37,934 nt of DNA from an uncultured Eubacteriales bacterium (GTDB lineage Bacteria; Bacillota; Clostridia; Christensenellales; Aristaeellaceae). The stretch spans positions 1 to 37,934 of the forward strand of contig CADCJO010000001.1 of the NCBI GenBank assembly GCA_902801765.1, given 5' to 3'. Of the stretch, positions 1 to 7,820 are shown piece by piece (position 1 is the first letter of the stretch; each line of letters starts with the position of its first letter). The translations under genes and the position numbers were made by a program. The notes under the pieces were generated by a model. It saw only the letters and a list, made by a program, of their open reading frames with translations, was not told the DNA's origin and made no database searches.

Positions 1-1
1 C

Positions 2-127
2 GGCGACAACGTGGAAATGGAAGTGGAACTGATCACCCCCATCGCCATTGAAGCCGGTCTGCGCTTCGCTATCCGCGAAGGCGGCCACACCGTCGGCGCC
101 GGCGCCGTGGTACGCATGGTGGAATAA
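2..127 (+). CDS. tuf: Elongation factor Tu, C-terminal fragment
   Basis: The window opens inside a reading frame whose last 41 residues match the end of EF-Tu domain 3, including the ending [15 protein letters not shown] and a TAA stop. EF-Tu is the GTPase that brings aminoacyl-tRNA to the ribosome. The start and the GTPase domain lie outside the window. A strong terminator at 235-265 ends the transcript, so this gene is probably not co-transcribed with the next ones. Confidence 0.95.
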   Translation, partial: GDNVEMEVELITPIAIEAGLRFAIREGGHTVGAGAVVRMVE

Positions 128-142
128 TCCAAACGATGAGGA

Positions 143-161
143 AATCAGCCGCAGGCTGATT
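143..161 (+). other. Small hairpin after tuf
   Basis: AATCAGCC and GGCTGATT form a perfect 8-bp stem with a GCA loop, 15 bases after the tuf stop. There is no T-run, so it is not an intrinsic terminator by itself. It may protect the tuf mRNA 3' end. Nothing else was recognised in the 107 bases between tuf and the terminator. Confidence 0.4.
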
Positions 162-234
162 CCGTCCAGCCGGGCCACATATGTGAGCACGGCTGGCATC
201 ATAATATACGGCTTCTTACGCTCAGAAGCTCACC

Positions 235-265
235 CCCGGCAGGGACATTTCCCTGTCGGGTTTTT
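235..265 (+). terminator. Intrinsic terminator of tuf
   Basis: CCCGGCAGGGA (235-245) pairs over 11 positions, one of them G-T, with TCCCTGTCGGG (250-260) across a CATT loop. Five T residues follow. Confidence 0.9.
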
Positions 266-300
266 GCTTGTAAAGTTTTGTGCTGAACATCGCTTCGGGC

Positions 301-329
301 TTGCAATCCAGATCAATCTATGCGATAAT
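301..329 (+). promoter_or_regulatory. Sigma-A type promoter
   Basis: TTGCAA at 301-306 and GATAAT at 324-329 are separated by exactly 17 bases. It lies just after the tuf terminator and about 35 bases before the next start codon, so it probably drives the run of genes from 363 onward. Confidence 0.65.
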
Positions 330-362
330 ACCTTTGATTATAATAACGGGAGTTGAACGCTT

Positions 363-656
363 ATGGCAGCCGGAATCTGGGTGCGGCTGATGCATAAAAC
401 CCGCATCGAACGGGATACGACTGTGGAGTGTGCGCACGAGGAATGGATAAAAGCGCTGGAAAAGGCCTGCCATCAGCTGGATGTGAGCCGCCCGATGGTG
501 CTGGCCCGGCACGAACGGGACTGGGAGCAGTTTTCTCAGGCACGTTTTTTAAAGGAGCATTTTGTGGAGGACGTGCCCTTCGATCGGATGGAAGTTGAAT
601 TCATCGATCCAGATAAAAAGAGAAAGAAACAAAATCCTTACGCTTCATTTCTTTAA
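363..656 (+). CDS. Conserved hypothetical protein, 97 aa
   Basis: I do not recognise a named domain. The protein is soluble-looking and charged, has no signal peptide or membrane segment, and ends in a basic stretch (KKRKKQ) before a short hydrophobic tail. GGGAG lies about 9 bases before the ATG. A promoter at 301-329 fits the start. It is followed after 27 bases by a DUF4298 gene on the same strand, so the two are likely co-transcribed. Small cytoplasmic proteins of this style are common in Clostridia; no function is proposed. Confidence 0.7.
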   Translation: MAAGIWVRLMHKTRIERDTTVECAHEEWIKALEKACHQLDVSRPMVLARHERDWEQFSQARFLKEHFVEDVPFDRMEVEFIDPDKKRKKQNPYASFL

Positions 657-683
657 TTCGCAGGGATAAAGGAAGCAAGATCA

Positions 684-1007
684 ATGACCAGGAAAGAGAT
701 ACAATGCATTCGTATCACACAAATGGAGAATATCCTGAACGATTTGATTGCTGCCAATACAAATCTTTCCAACGCGCTGGACGCATATGAAGCTCTACAG
801 ACTAAAGTTAAAAAGCTGAGCGATTATTACGACAGCAATACATGGAGTCGGGATTTTTCCGATGACGAAAAGGGTTTGCTGCCGCCTGATTTGAAGCGCG
901 GAGTGCTGAGCGAGGATGAAGTGTTTGACGCGCTTTCTGATTACAGGGAACTATATGCGAGAATGTTGGACATAGTATCCAAAGGGCTTCGCAAAGGAAC
1001 GATATAA
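684..1007 (+). CDS. DUF4298 family protein
   Basis: The 107-residue protein carries the pattern I associate with DUF4298: an opening IRITQMENILNDL helix, then LSDYYDSNTWSRDF, and the strongly conserved PPDLKRGVLSEDEVFDAL segment. The family has no known biochemical role. The predicted structure is mostly helical, and there is no signal peptide. AAAGGAAG precedes the ATG. The stop lies 22 bases before the start of a secreted CotH protein, which suggests one transcript, but I cannot link the functions. Confidence 0.8.
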   Translation: MTRKEIQCIRITQMENILNDLIAANTNLSNALDAYEALQTKVKKLSDYYDSNTWSRDFSDDEKGLLPPDLKRGVLSEDEVFDALSDYRELYARMLDIVSKGLRKGTI

Positions 1008-1029
1008 TATACTGGAGGTTATATTACCA

Positions 1030-2994
1030 TTGAAAAAACGATTTCCTTTCCTGATCCTTCTTTTATTGCTGACATTCCCCGCGCTGGCGGAGATAGAATT
1101 CAGCGAAGTGATGGCTTCCAACGGCGTGTATATAAACGGCGAAGCCTACGACTGGGTGGAGCTGCACAACACGGGAAAAAAGACCGTCGATCTGAGCGGC
1201 TGCTATCTGTCCGACAGTCAAAAGAAGCCGACAAAATGGGCGTTTCCAAAGAACACCACCATCAAAGCGGGCGGCTATATTCTGGTATACTGCACGGGTG
1301 AAGAATTGAATCCAGGAAAAAACGGAACCTATTACGCGAGCTTTAAAATCTCCGCTTCGGGTGACGACCTGTACCTGACCGACAAGGACGGAGAAACAAC
1401 GCTGGCCTCGGTATCCATTCCTACGCAGTATGGCAACGTTTCCTGGGGGCTTCCGGAGGGCGGCGACGAATATCTGTATTTCAGCGAAGCCACGCCGGGG
1501 AAAAAGAATCCCAAGGAAGGCTACGTTTCCCGCGCCGCTCTGCCGGAGATTCTGACGCCGGGCGGGTTTTATGACAGCGCTGTGACGGTCAGCGCGCAAT
1601 CAAGCGAAGAACTGCGTTATACGCTGGACGGCTCTGCGCCAACGGAAAAATCCAAGGTATTTCCGACAGAAGGATTATCCATCACCAAAACAGCCGTGCT
1701 GCGTGTGCGGGCGTTTGGGGAAAATCAGGTGCCGTCCGAAACGGTGTCTGCCTCTTATTTTATCGGGTTGGAGCAGCCGGTTCCGGTGATTTCCCTGATT
1801 ACCGACGAGAAATATCTGTTCGATAAGAAGACGGGCCTGCTGGTAAAAGGGAACAACGCCGACTATCCAAACTATGAACACGACTGGGAATACCCCGCGA
1901 ACGTGGAATACTTCAATCTCAGCGGCGAATGCGAAATCAATCAGCTGGGCACCTTCACGACAGCGGGTCACTCCGCACGGCAGAACGCCCAGAAGTCCAT
2001 CGCCGTGTTCGCCCGGAAAGCCTACGGCCCAGACCGCTTTTACTTCAATCCCTTCCCGCATCGGGATTATGAAAGCTACAAATCCCTGCTGCTGCGTTCG
2101 GCCAATTCCGACGCTTTTTCCACCCGTCTGCGGGACCCGGCGATTTCTTCCCTGGCGGAACCGCTGAACATCATCTATCAGGACGCGCTGGCGATTGAGG
2201 TGTACATCAATGGCCAATACTGGGGGCACTACAATCTTCGGGAAAAGATCAACAAGCATTTCGTCGCCCAGTGGGAGGGTGTGACGGACAGCGACGAGAT
2301 TGACAAGATCGACATCCTGGCCCGCACGGGGCGGGACGAGTTCGTCAACAACGGGAGCAACGAAGACTGGCTGGCGCTGTGTGATTTCTGCAAAAAGAAG
2401 GATCTGAACGACCCGGAGAATTTGCAGCATGTGCTGGACAATCTGGATATTGACAGCCTATTCACCCATACCGCTTTTGAAATCATCATCGGCAACAACG
2501 ATTTTACCAACGTGCGCGTGTACCGCGTGCCGGGCGGAAAATGGAAATACCTGCTCTTCGACGTGGAAGCGGGCTTCCTGTCCATGGAATCCGGGCCGAT
2601 GAATTACTACATCAAAAAGGTCAATGACAAAATCCAGGGCTTTCGTCATGAACCATTGGCCGCGCTGCTGAATGTACCGGAGATGAAGGCGAAGTTTCTG
2701 ACGCGGTTTGCGGAGGTGCTGGAGCTTTCCTTCCAATGGCCCTATGTGGAAGCGCATTTCCAGCCATGGGAGGAAACGGTCGAAGCGCTTCTGCCACGCC
2801 ACCTGGAGCGCTGGCCGCACTTTACGATGAAGGCCTGGCGGCAGAATGTGGACGCGGTCAAATACTATGCCCGGATGCGCCCTGTCAAGATCGTCGCCAT
2901 GCTGCAAAAGCACATGAGGCTGACCAACGCTGAGGTGGAGCAGTATTTCGGGCAGGTCCAGCAAAAATTGCAGGAAACGAATATTCTCAAATAG
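1030..2994 (+). CDS. Secreted lamin-tail / CotH kinase-like protein
   Basis: The start is a TTG at 1030, preceded by GGAGG at 1014-1018 with a rather long 11-base spacer. Residues 1-20 are a signal peptide ending ALA. Residues about 21-130 resemble a lamin-tail domain (NGEAYDWVELHNTG, LSDSQKKPTKWAF). Residues about 170-245 resemble a chitobiase/Fn3-associated repeat (LRYTLDGSAPTEKS). The rest is a CotH-type domain with INGQYWGHYNLREKI, GNNDFTNVRVYR and FDVEAGF. CotH proteins are atypical protein kinases, best known from Bacillus spore coats; in anaerobes similar proteins are secreted or surface-attached. A coat or cell-surface role is possible. No cohesin, dockerin or sortase signal was seen. 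Confidence 0.85.
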   Translation: MKKRFPFLILLLLLTFPALAEIEFSEVMASNGVYINGEAYDWVELHNTGKKTVDLSGCYLSDSQKKPTKWAFPKNTTIKAGGYILVYCTGEELNPGKNGTYYASFKISASGDDLYLTDKDGETTLASVSIPTQYGNVSWGLPEGGDEYLYFSEATPGKKNPKEGYVSRAALPEILTPGGFYDSAVTVSAQSSEELRYTLDGSAPTEKSKVFPTEGLSITKTAVLRVRAFGENQVPSETVSASYFIGLEQPVPVISLITDEKYLFDKKTGLLVKGNNADYPNYEHDWEYPANVEYFNLSGECEINQLGTFTTAGHSARQNAQKSIAVFARKAYGPDRFYFNPFPHRDYESYKSLLLRSANSDAFSTRLRDPAISSLAEPLNIIYQDALAIEVYINGQYWGHYNLREKINKHFVAQWEGVTDSDEIDKIDILARTGRDEFVNNGSNEDWLALCDFCKKKDLNDPENLQHVLDNLDIDSLFTHTAFEIIIGNNDFTNVRVYRVPGGKWKYLLFDVEAGFLSMESGPMNYYIKKVNDKIQGFRHEPLAALLNVPEMKAKFLTRFAEVLELSFQWPYVEAHFQPWEETVEALLPRHLERWPHFTMKAWRQNVDAVKYYARMRPVKIVAMLQKHMRLTNAEVEQYFGQVQQKLQETNILK

Positions 2995-3020
2995 AACCAG
3001 TTCAGATAGGATGATATTAC

Positions 3021-3923
3021 GTGCCAAGCCGCAGGAGCCAGGAGATGCTGGGAATCATCCGTTCCCACAAGAAGCTTGCCAGCAGCGTGAGCAACGGAAT
3101 GCTGATGAAGGTGGACATACCGGTGGAACAAGCTGCGATGTTCCGCGTGAACGGCACCTCCGCGCTGCCTGTGAACGGATTGGACATGCCCGCCATGCGA
3201 ATCAAGCCGTCCAAAGTATTGGTGGACGACGCGGTATTGCTGCACCTGCATGGCGGCGCTTACGTGTCCGGCGGGCTGCTGCAGTGCCGGGCGCTGATCT
3301 CGCCCATCTGCGCGGAGGCGTGCATTCGCGCGGTCACGTTCTCCTACCGACTGGCGCCGGAGCATTCCTATCCCGCCCAGTTGGACGACGCGTACAAGGT
3401 TTATCAGTTTCTGCGCAGCGCGGGCTTTGAAGCAAAAAAGATCGGTTTGGTGGGGGAAAGTGCCGGAGGAAACCTGGCGCTGGCGCTGACTCTGCGCCTG
3501 CGGGACGAAGGTGAGGAACTGCCCGGCGTGCTGGCGTTGCTTTCGCCCTGGGTAGATTTAGCGCAGACGGGGGAAAGCTACCGCACGCTGAAGGACGTGG
3601 ACGCCACGCTGAACGCCGAAGAACTGCTGCAAAGCGCCATTGCCTTCGCGGGGAGTGAGGATCGGCTGACTGCCCCGGAAATTTCACCTGCTTACGCGGA
3701 TTTCATCGGGTTTCCGCCGACGCTCATTCAATGCGGCACCAGCGAAATTCTGCTGAGCGACTCGGAAAAGCTGGAAAAAGCGATGCTGCGGGATGGCGTA
3801 AACGCCCATCTGGTGCGGTGGGAGGGTATGTGCCACGTGTTTCAGGCTTTCGGCTTTGAGGAAAGCAAGGCTGCCAATCACCAGCTTGGCATATTTTTGT
3901 ATGAGCATTTGCGGAATCACTGA
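3021..3923 (+). CDS. Alpha/beta hydrolase, hormone-sensitive lipase type
   Basis: The 300-residue protein has the HSL-family oxyanion motif HGGAY (residues 77-81) and the nucleophile motif GESAGGN with Ser147. An Asp near residue 247 (LLSDSEKL) and the His of MCHVFQAF near residue 275 complete a plausible triad. Such enzymes hydrolyse short acyl esters; the substrate cannot be told here. The start is GTG at 3021 with AGGATG as a weak ribosome binding site, 26 bases after the CotH gene. No signal peptide is present, so it is likely cytoplasmic even though both neighbours are secreted. Confidence 0.85.
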   Translation: MPSRRSQEMLGIIRSHKKLASSVSNGMLMKVDIPVEQAAMFRVNGTSALPVNGLDMPAMRIKPSKVLVDDAVLLHLHGGAYVSGGLLQCRALISPICAEACIRAVTFSYRLAPEHSYPAQLDDAYKVYQFLRSAGFEAKKIGLVGESAGGNLALALTLRLRDEGEELPGVLALLSPWVDLAQTGESYRTLKDVDATLNAEELLQSAIAFAGSEDRLTAPEISPAYADFIGFPPTLIQCGTSEILLSDSEKLEKAMLRDGVNAHLVRWEGMCHVFQAFGFEESKAANHQLGIFLYEHLRNH

Positions 3924-3942
3924 CGAGCGGGAGGATAAATTA

Positions 3943-5106
3943 TTGTTGCGAAAACTCATGTTATGGGTCATGGCGGTGTGCCTGCTTTTCTGCCTTTGCT
4001 CAAACGTCTTGTGCGAAGAAAGCTACGTCGTAATCGACGATGACGAGAAGAATACCGCACCCGATCCACTGTTTCAAGCAGCGGTCATGATGCGCCGCAT
4101 GAACGACCTGGAAAAAATCTGCCAGCTGTTCATCGTTGCCCCGGAAGCGCTGACGGGGGAAACGCGCACGGCTGTTTTGCCGAATGACCATACGTTTGCT
4201 CAGTATCCGGTGGGGGGAGTAATGCTGTTCGGGCAGAACATCGAATCAGAGCAGCAGCTGCGAAACCTGACGGCGCAGCTCCGCGCACAGGCAGCAGCCA
4301 CCAGGTTGTATCCCTTATTCATCGCTGTGGATGAGGAAGGCGGGCTGGTGTCCCGGGTTGCCAATAAGCTGGGATACGATTTGGCTCCTTCTCCGAACGA
4401 AATCGGGAAAACCGGCGATGAGGCCCATGCGTATGCCGCCGGGCAGTATATCTCCGGATACCTGGCGCCGCTGGGCGTGAATCTGTGTTTTGCGCCGCCC
4501 GCGGATACGGCGTTGGATGATTATATCGATGGGATGCAGTATTATGGGGAAGACCCTGCTCTGGTGTCTCGCCTGGCGTCCGCCATGGCAAAGGGCCTGC
4601 GGGAAGGCGGTGTGGTTCCTTGCTATTCGCATTTCCCTGGGCGTGGCTCCTTTGAGGGGGTGACGCTGAAAAAGCTGTCCATCAAGCGCACGGCGGATGA
4701 AATGCGCAATTCTGAATGGATTCCCTTCCGGGATGGCATCCGGGACAATATCGAAATGATCATGGTGTCCCACGGCCTGTTCCGGCTGATCGAGGATGAC
4801 ATGCCCGCCTCCACCTCCAATCGCGTCGTGAATGGCCTGCTGCGGGGAGAACTGGGGTATCAGGGCGTAGTGGTAACGGACTCTCTGCGAATGAACGCCA
4901 TTGCGTCCAACTATAAAACAGGCCAGGAATGCGTGGCCGCGCTGAAGGCGGGCGCGGATATCCTGCTGCTGCCGCCGGATCTGGGCCGCGCCATTCGCGC
5001 GATTCAGACTGCCATCAGCCAGGGAGATTTGTCCATGCAGCGGATTGAGGAAAGCGTTATCCGTATCCTTGCCGTCAAAATCCGCATGAACGTCGGCAGC
5101 TTTTAA
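3943..5106 (+). CDS. Secreted glycoside hydrolase family 3-like protein, divergent active site
   Basis: The frame resembles the NagZ branch of GH3: AVDEEGG (Asp130), GVNLCFAPPAD, and VVVTDSLRMNAIA with the expected nucleophile Asp313. The usual KHFPGHGDTxxDSH loop reads SHFPGRGSFEG (229-239), so the Lys, second His and Asp/His dyad used as acid/base are missing. It may be a weak hydrolase, a phosphorylase-like variant or a binding protein. I place the start at TTG 3943 because GGGAGG at 3929-3934 is 8 bases away and residues 1-24 then form a signal peptide. An ATG further upstream would overlap the esterase gene. Nothing in the sequence says which sugar it binds. Confidence 0.8.
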   Translation: MLRKLMLWVMAVCLLFCLCSNVLCEESYVVIDDDEKNTAPDPLFQAAVMMRRMNDLEKICQLFIVAPEALTGETRTAVLPNDHTFAQYPVGGVMLFGQNIESEQQLRNLTAQLRAQAAATRLYPLFIAVDEEGGLVSRVANKLGYDLAPSPNEIGKTGDEAHAYAAGQYISGYLAPLGVNLCFAPPADTALDDYIDGMQYYGEDPALVSRLASAMAKGLREGGVVPCYSHFPGRGSFEGVTLKKLSIKRTADEMRNSEWIPFRDGIRDNIEMIMVSHGLFRLIEDDMPASTSNRVVNGLLRGELGYQGVVVTDSLRMNAIASNYKTGQECVAALKAGADILLLPPDLGRAIRAIQTAISQGDLSMQRIEESVIRILAVKIRMNVGSF

Positions 5107-5154
5107 AAAATTGATTTATATAAGTTAAAAAGGGATAAAAACCCTTGACATACC

Positions 5155-5163
5155 TGATATAAT
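5155..5163 (+). promoter_or_regulatory. Extended -10 promoter of the CobW cluster
   Basis: TGATATAAT is a perfect extended -10 element. A TTGACA lies only 7 bases upstream (5145-5150), too close to serve this -10, so recognition probably relies on the TG extension. The start codon at 5220 is about 50 bases downstream. Confidence 0.6.
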
Positions 5164-5219
5164 AAAAAGTGCGGCAGAAAGATGGAATATGTTCTGCGAC
5201 GCAAAGGAGAGAAAGATTT

Positions 5220-6362
5220 ATGGTAAAGGTCAACATTATTTCCGGTTTTCTCGGCGCTGGCAAAACCACGCTGATTAAAAAACTCCTGGGCGGCAAAATC
5301 GCCAAGGAAAAAGTGATCCTTCTGGAAAATGAATACGGCGAAATCGGCATTGACGGCAGCTTTATGAAGGACGCCGGCATCACCGTGACGGAGCTGAATT
5401 CCGGCTGCATCTGCTGCACCCTGGCCGGTGACTTCCAGAAATCCATCGACGAGCTGATCGACACCTACCATCCTGACCGCATCCTGGTAGAGCCCACCGG
5501 CGTTGGCAAGCTGAGTGAAATCATCGCCGCCGTGGAAAAGGCAAAAACCCGTCATGATGATCTTACGATCGCGGGCTGCGCCACCGTGGTGGACGCCAGC
5601 AAGTGCCGTATGTATATGAAGAACTTCGGCGAATTCTTTATCGACCAGGTGAAGTCCGCCGCTACCATTATTTTCAGCCGCACCCAGCTTCTGTCCGCCG
5701 ACCGGGTAGAAAAGAGCCGGGGTCTGATTCTGGAGCAGCATCCCGACGCTCGCATCATCACCACCCCCTGGGATGACCTGGACGCCGACACCGTGCTGGA
5801 AGTGATCGAGAGCGGCAAGCCCATCGAAATCCACGTGGAGCTGGACGACGATGATGATGACGATGAAGATGAACACGAACATCATCACCACCATAACCAC
5901 GACGAGGACGAACACGAGCATCACCATCATGACCATGACGAGGATGAACACGAGCATCATCACCATGACCATGACGAGGATGAGCACGAGCACCATCATC
6001 ATGACCATGACGAAGATGAACATGAACATCATCACGATCATGACCATCATCACCACCATCACCATCATCCCGGCGAGCACGACGCGGACGAAGTGTTCGA
6101 GAACGTCGGCGTGGAAACGGCCCGCCGCTTCACCGAGGATGAGATCCGCAGCATGACGGCGGCGCTGTCCGATCAGGAAGAATACGGCCTGATCCTGCGC
6201 GCCAAGGGCATCCTGCAAAAGCCCGAGGGCGAATGGTTCCAGTTCGATTATGTACCCGGCGAATTGCAGCTTCGTCCCAGCACGCCGGATTACGCGGGCC
6301 GCCTGGTGGTCATCGGCACCAACATCGACGAAAAAGCGCTCAAGGCCCTGTTCCAGATTTAA
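5220..6362 (+). CDS. CobW-family P-loop metallochaperone-like GTPase with His/Asp/Glu-rich segment
   Basis: The 380-residue protein has Walker A GFLGAGKTT (9-17), the CobW metal-binding motif SGCICC (Cys63, 65, 66) and EPTGVG (91-96). Residues 209-283 are almost only His, Asp and Glu. A CobW C-terminal domain follows (about 290-380). COG0523 proteins deliver Zn, Co or other metals to client proteins; the acidic His tail suggests a metal store or capture arm. The guanine-recognition site, normally NKxD, reads SRTQ (153-156). The start is ATG 5220, after AAAGGAGAG. GNAT and second CobW-like genes follow on the same strand. Which metal it handles cannot be read from sequence. Confidence 0.9.
   Translation: MVKVNIISGFLGAGKTTLIKKLLGGKIAKEKVILLENEYGEIGIDGSFMKDAGITVTELNSGCICCTLAGDFQKSIDELIDTYHPDRILVEPTGVGKLSEIIAAVEKAKTRHDDLTIAGCATVVDASKCRMYMKNFGEFFIDQVKSAATIIFSRTQLLSADRVEKSRGLILEQHPDARIITTPWDDLDADTVLEVIESGKPIEIHVELDDDDDDDEDEHEHHHHHNHDEDEHEHHHHDHDEDEHEHHHHDHDEDEHEHHHHDHDEDEHEHHHDHDHHHHHHHHPGEHDADEVFENVGVETARRFTEDEIRSMTAALSDQEEYGLILRAKGILQKPEGEWFQFDYVPGELQLRPSTPDYAGRLVVIGTNIDEKALKALFQI
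5844..6068 (+). repeat. Coding tandem repeat, 36-bp unit (12 aa)
   Basis: Inside the CobW gene, the unit DEDEHEHHHHDH is repeated exactly three times (5901-6008). Variant copies lie on each side (5862-5900 and from 6009), with an Asp run before and a His run after. Synonymous codons vary between copies, so the peptide is better conserved than the DNA. Such arrays can change length by slippage. Confidence 0.9.
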
Positions 6363-6384
6363 CAGCATTTGTGGATAAAACGCC

Positions 6385-6792
6385 ATGGAAATCAAAGAAT
6401 ATACTGAATACAGCGAGGAAGAAATCCTGCGCCTGTATGCCGCCGTTGGCTGGACAGCCTACACGAAGAACACGGAAGCGCTGAAACAGGGCTTCCAGCG
6501 CTCTTTGCTGGTGCTGGCAGCCTATGAAAAGGATGAACTGCTTGGCATCCTCCGCGCGGTCGGCGATGGATACACCATCGTATTCGTTCAGGATATTCTT
6601 GTTTTCCCCGATCAGCAGTGGCGGGGCGTTGGCACTGCGCTGCTGCGGGCTGTGCTTGAGCGGTATTCCCATGTACGCCAGATCGAGCTGGTCACGGACC
6701 GCACGGAAAAGACGATTGCCTTTTACAAATCCCTTGGATTCTCAGAGCTTTCATCCATCGGTTGCTGTGGATTCATGAGATGCCCAAAATAA
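6385..6792 (+). CDS. GNAT family N-acetyltransferase
   Basis: This 135-residue protein has a GNAT core: VQDILVFPDQQWRGVGTALLRAVLERY supplies motif A with the acetyl-CoA loop RGVGTA, and IAFYKSLGFSEL is the typical C-terminal segment. It would transfer an acyl group from acyl-CoA to an amine; the acceptor is unknown. It lies 22 bases after the first CobW gene and 17 bases before the second, on the same strand, so it is probably in their operon. The ribosome binding site is weak (GTGGA), which may mean coupled translation. Length is normal for a minimal GNAT. Confidence 0.85.
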   Translation: MEIKEYTEYSEEEILRLYAAVGWTAYTKNTEALKQGFQRSLLVLAAYEKDELLGILRAVGDGYTIVFVQDILVFPDQQWRGVGTALLRAVLERYSHVRQIELVTDRTEKTIAFYKSLGFSELSSIGCCGFMRCPK

Positions 6793-6809
6793 ACGATTAA
6801 GGAAAGCAT

Positions 6810-7760
6810 ATGAAAACGACACAGAAAATCGCCGGGGTCTACATTGTGACCGGCTTCATCGAAAGCGGAAAGACCACCCTCATCCACTCCATGCTGGAGG
6901 ACAAGGGCTTTTCCCGGGGTGAAAAAACCCTGATCATCAGCTGTGAGGAGGGCATCGAGGAATACGATGAAGCCCTGCTCAAGGAAAACAATTGCACTCT
7001 GGTGACCATGGACGACAAAGACCAGTGGACGGAAGAAAGCTTGCGGCGCATCGACGCCCAGGTGCAGCCCGAGCGGGTCATCATCGAGTACAACAACATG
7101 TGGACGATCGACTACATGGGCAAGGTGGAAATGCCGGCCCTGTGGCGGGTGGTGCAGGTGATCACCACGGTGGATGCCACCACGTTTGACAACTACATGG
7201 CCAATGTGCGCACCATCCTGACCGACCCCATGAAGGAAGCCGACCTGGTGCTGTTCAACCGCTGCACCGAGGACATGCCCAAATCCCAGTGGCGGCGGGC
7301 CATCCGCGCCCTGAACCCCAACACCAACATTCTCTTTGAAAACAAGGATGGTTCCTCTGAGGATGGCATCGCCGATGAGGATTTGCCCTATGACATGAAA
7401 GCCGAGATTATCGACATTGCCGACGATCAGCTGGGCATTTTCTACATCGACTCCCTGGATCACCCGGAGCGCTACGACGGCAAGACCGTCCGTTTCGTGG
7501 GCCAGCCCTTTCCGGATAAGGCCATTCCCCAGGGCTACTATTACTTTGGCCGCCTGGCCATGACCTGCTGCGCCAATGACATTCAGCAGATGGGCTGGGT
7601 GACCCAGGGGAATTTAAAGCCCTCCACCCGCCACTTCTATCGGCTCACCGCCAAGTGCAGCAAGATGACCGGGGGAGACGGTCGGGCCATCCTGACCTTC
7701 AGCGAGGTCAGCGCGGAACCCGCAGCCCGGCCTCGGGAAAAGTATATCACGTTTAATTGA
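6810..7760 (+). CDS. CobW-like P-loop protein fused to a DUF1980/TIGR03943-like C-terminal domain
   Basis: Residues 15-23 form a P-loop (GFIESGKTT). The N-terminal ~200 residues follow the CobW fold outline, but the CxCC motif is absent, EPTG is replaced by EYNN and NKxD by NRCT. The last ~110 residues (GKTVRFVGQPF, then YYYFGRLAMTCCANDIQQMGWV) resemble the C-terminal domain of DUF1980/TIGR03943 (YcgQ-like) proteins. Those usually sit beside a YcgR-like permease and CobW genes linked to zinc control in Bacillus. No permease lies here, so the fusion may work with one encoded elsewhere. The start is supported by AAGGAA. Confidence 0.75.
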   Translation: MKTTQKIAGVYIVTGFIESGKTTLIHSMLEDKGFSRGEKTLIISCEEGIEEYDEALLKENNCTLVTMDDKDQWTEESLRRIDAQVQPERVIIEYNNMWTIDYMGKVEMPALWRVVQVITTVDATTFDNYMANVRTILTDPMKEADLVLFNRCTEDMPKSQWRRAIRALNPNTNILFENKDGSSEDGIADEDLPYDMKAEIIDIADDQLGIFYIDSLDHPERYDGKTVRFVGQPFPDKAIPQGYYYFGRLAMTCCANDIQQMGWVTQGNLKPSTRHFYRLTAKCSKMTGGDGRAILTFSEVSAEPAARPREKYITFN

Positions 7761-7766
7761 CGCATG

Positions 7767-7793
7767 GCCCCTGCCTTTTCTGACAGGGGCTTT
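7767..7793 (+). terminator. Short intrinsic terminator after the CobW cluster
   Basis: GCCCCTG (7767-7773) and CAGGGGC (7784-7790) form a perfect 7-bp stem with a 10-base loop, followed by only three T residues. It is weak, so some read-through into tldD is possible. Confidence 0.6.
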
Positions 7794-7820
7794 CCTGAAT
7801 TTATGAAGGAGGCGAAACCA

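Noticed and set aside
5145-5163. TTGACA and TATAAT as a standard promoter
   Set aside because: They are only seven bases apart; the extended -10 alone is the better explanation.
5844-6068. Tandem repeats that could look like a CRISPR or VNTR
   Set aside because: There are no unique spacers, the repeats are in frame, and they encode a coherent His/Asp/Glu peptide.
5103-6395. 430-residue open frame on the minus strand across the His-rich CobW gene
   Set aside because: It is an antisense shadow: low-complexity Met/Val runs mirror the His/Asp codons, there is no ribosome binding site, and the plus-strand frame has clear CobW motifs.
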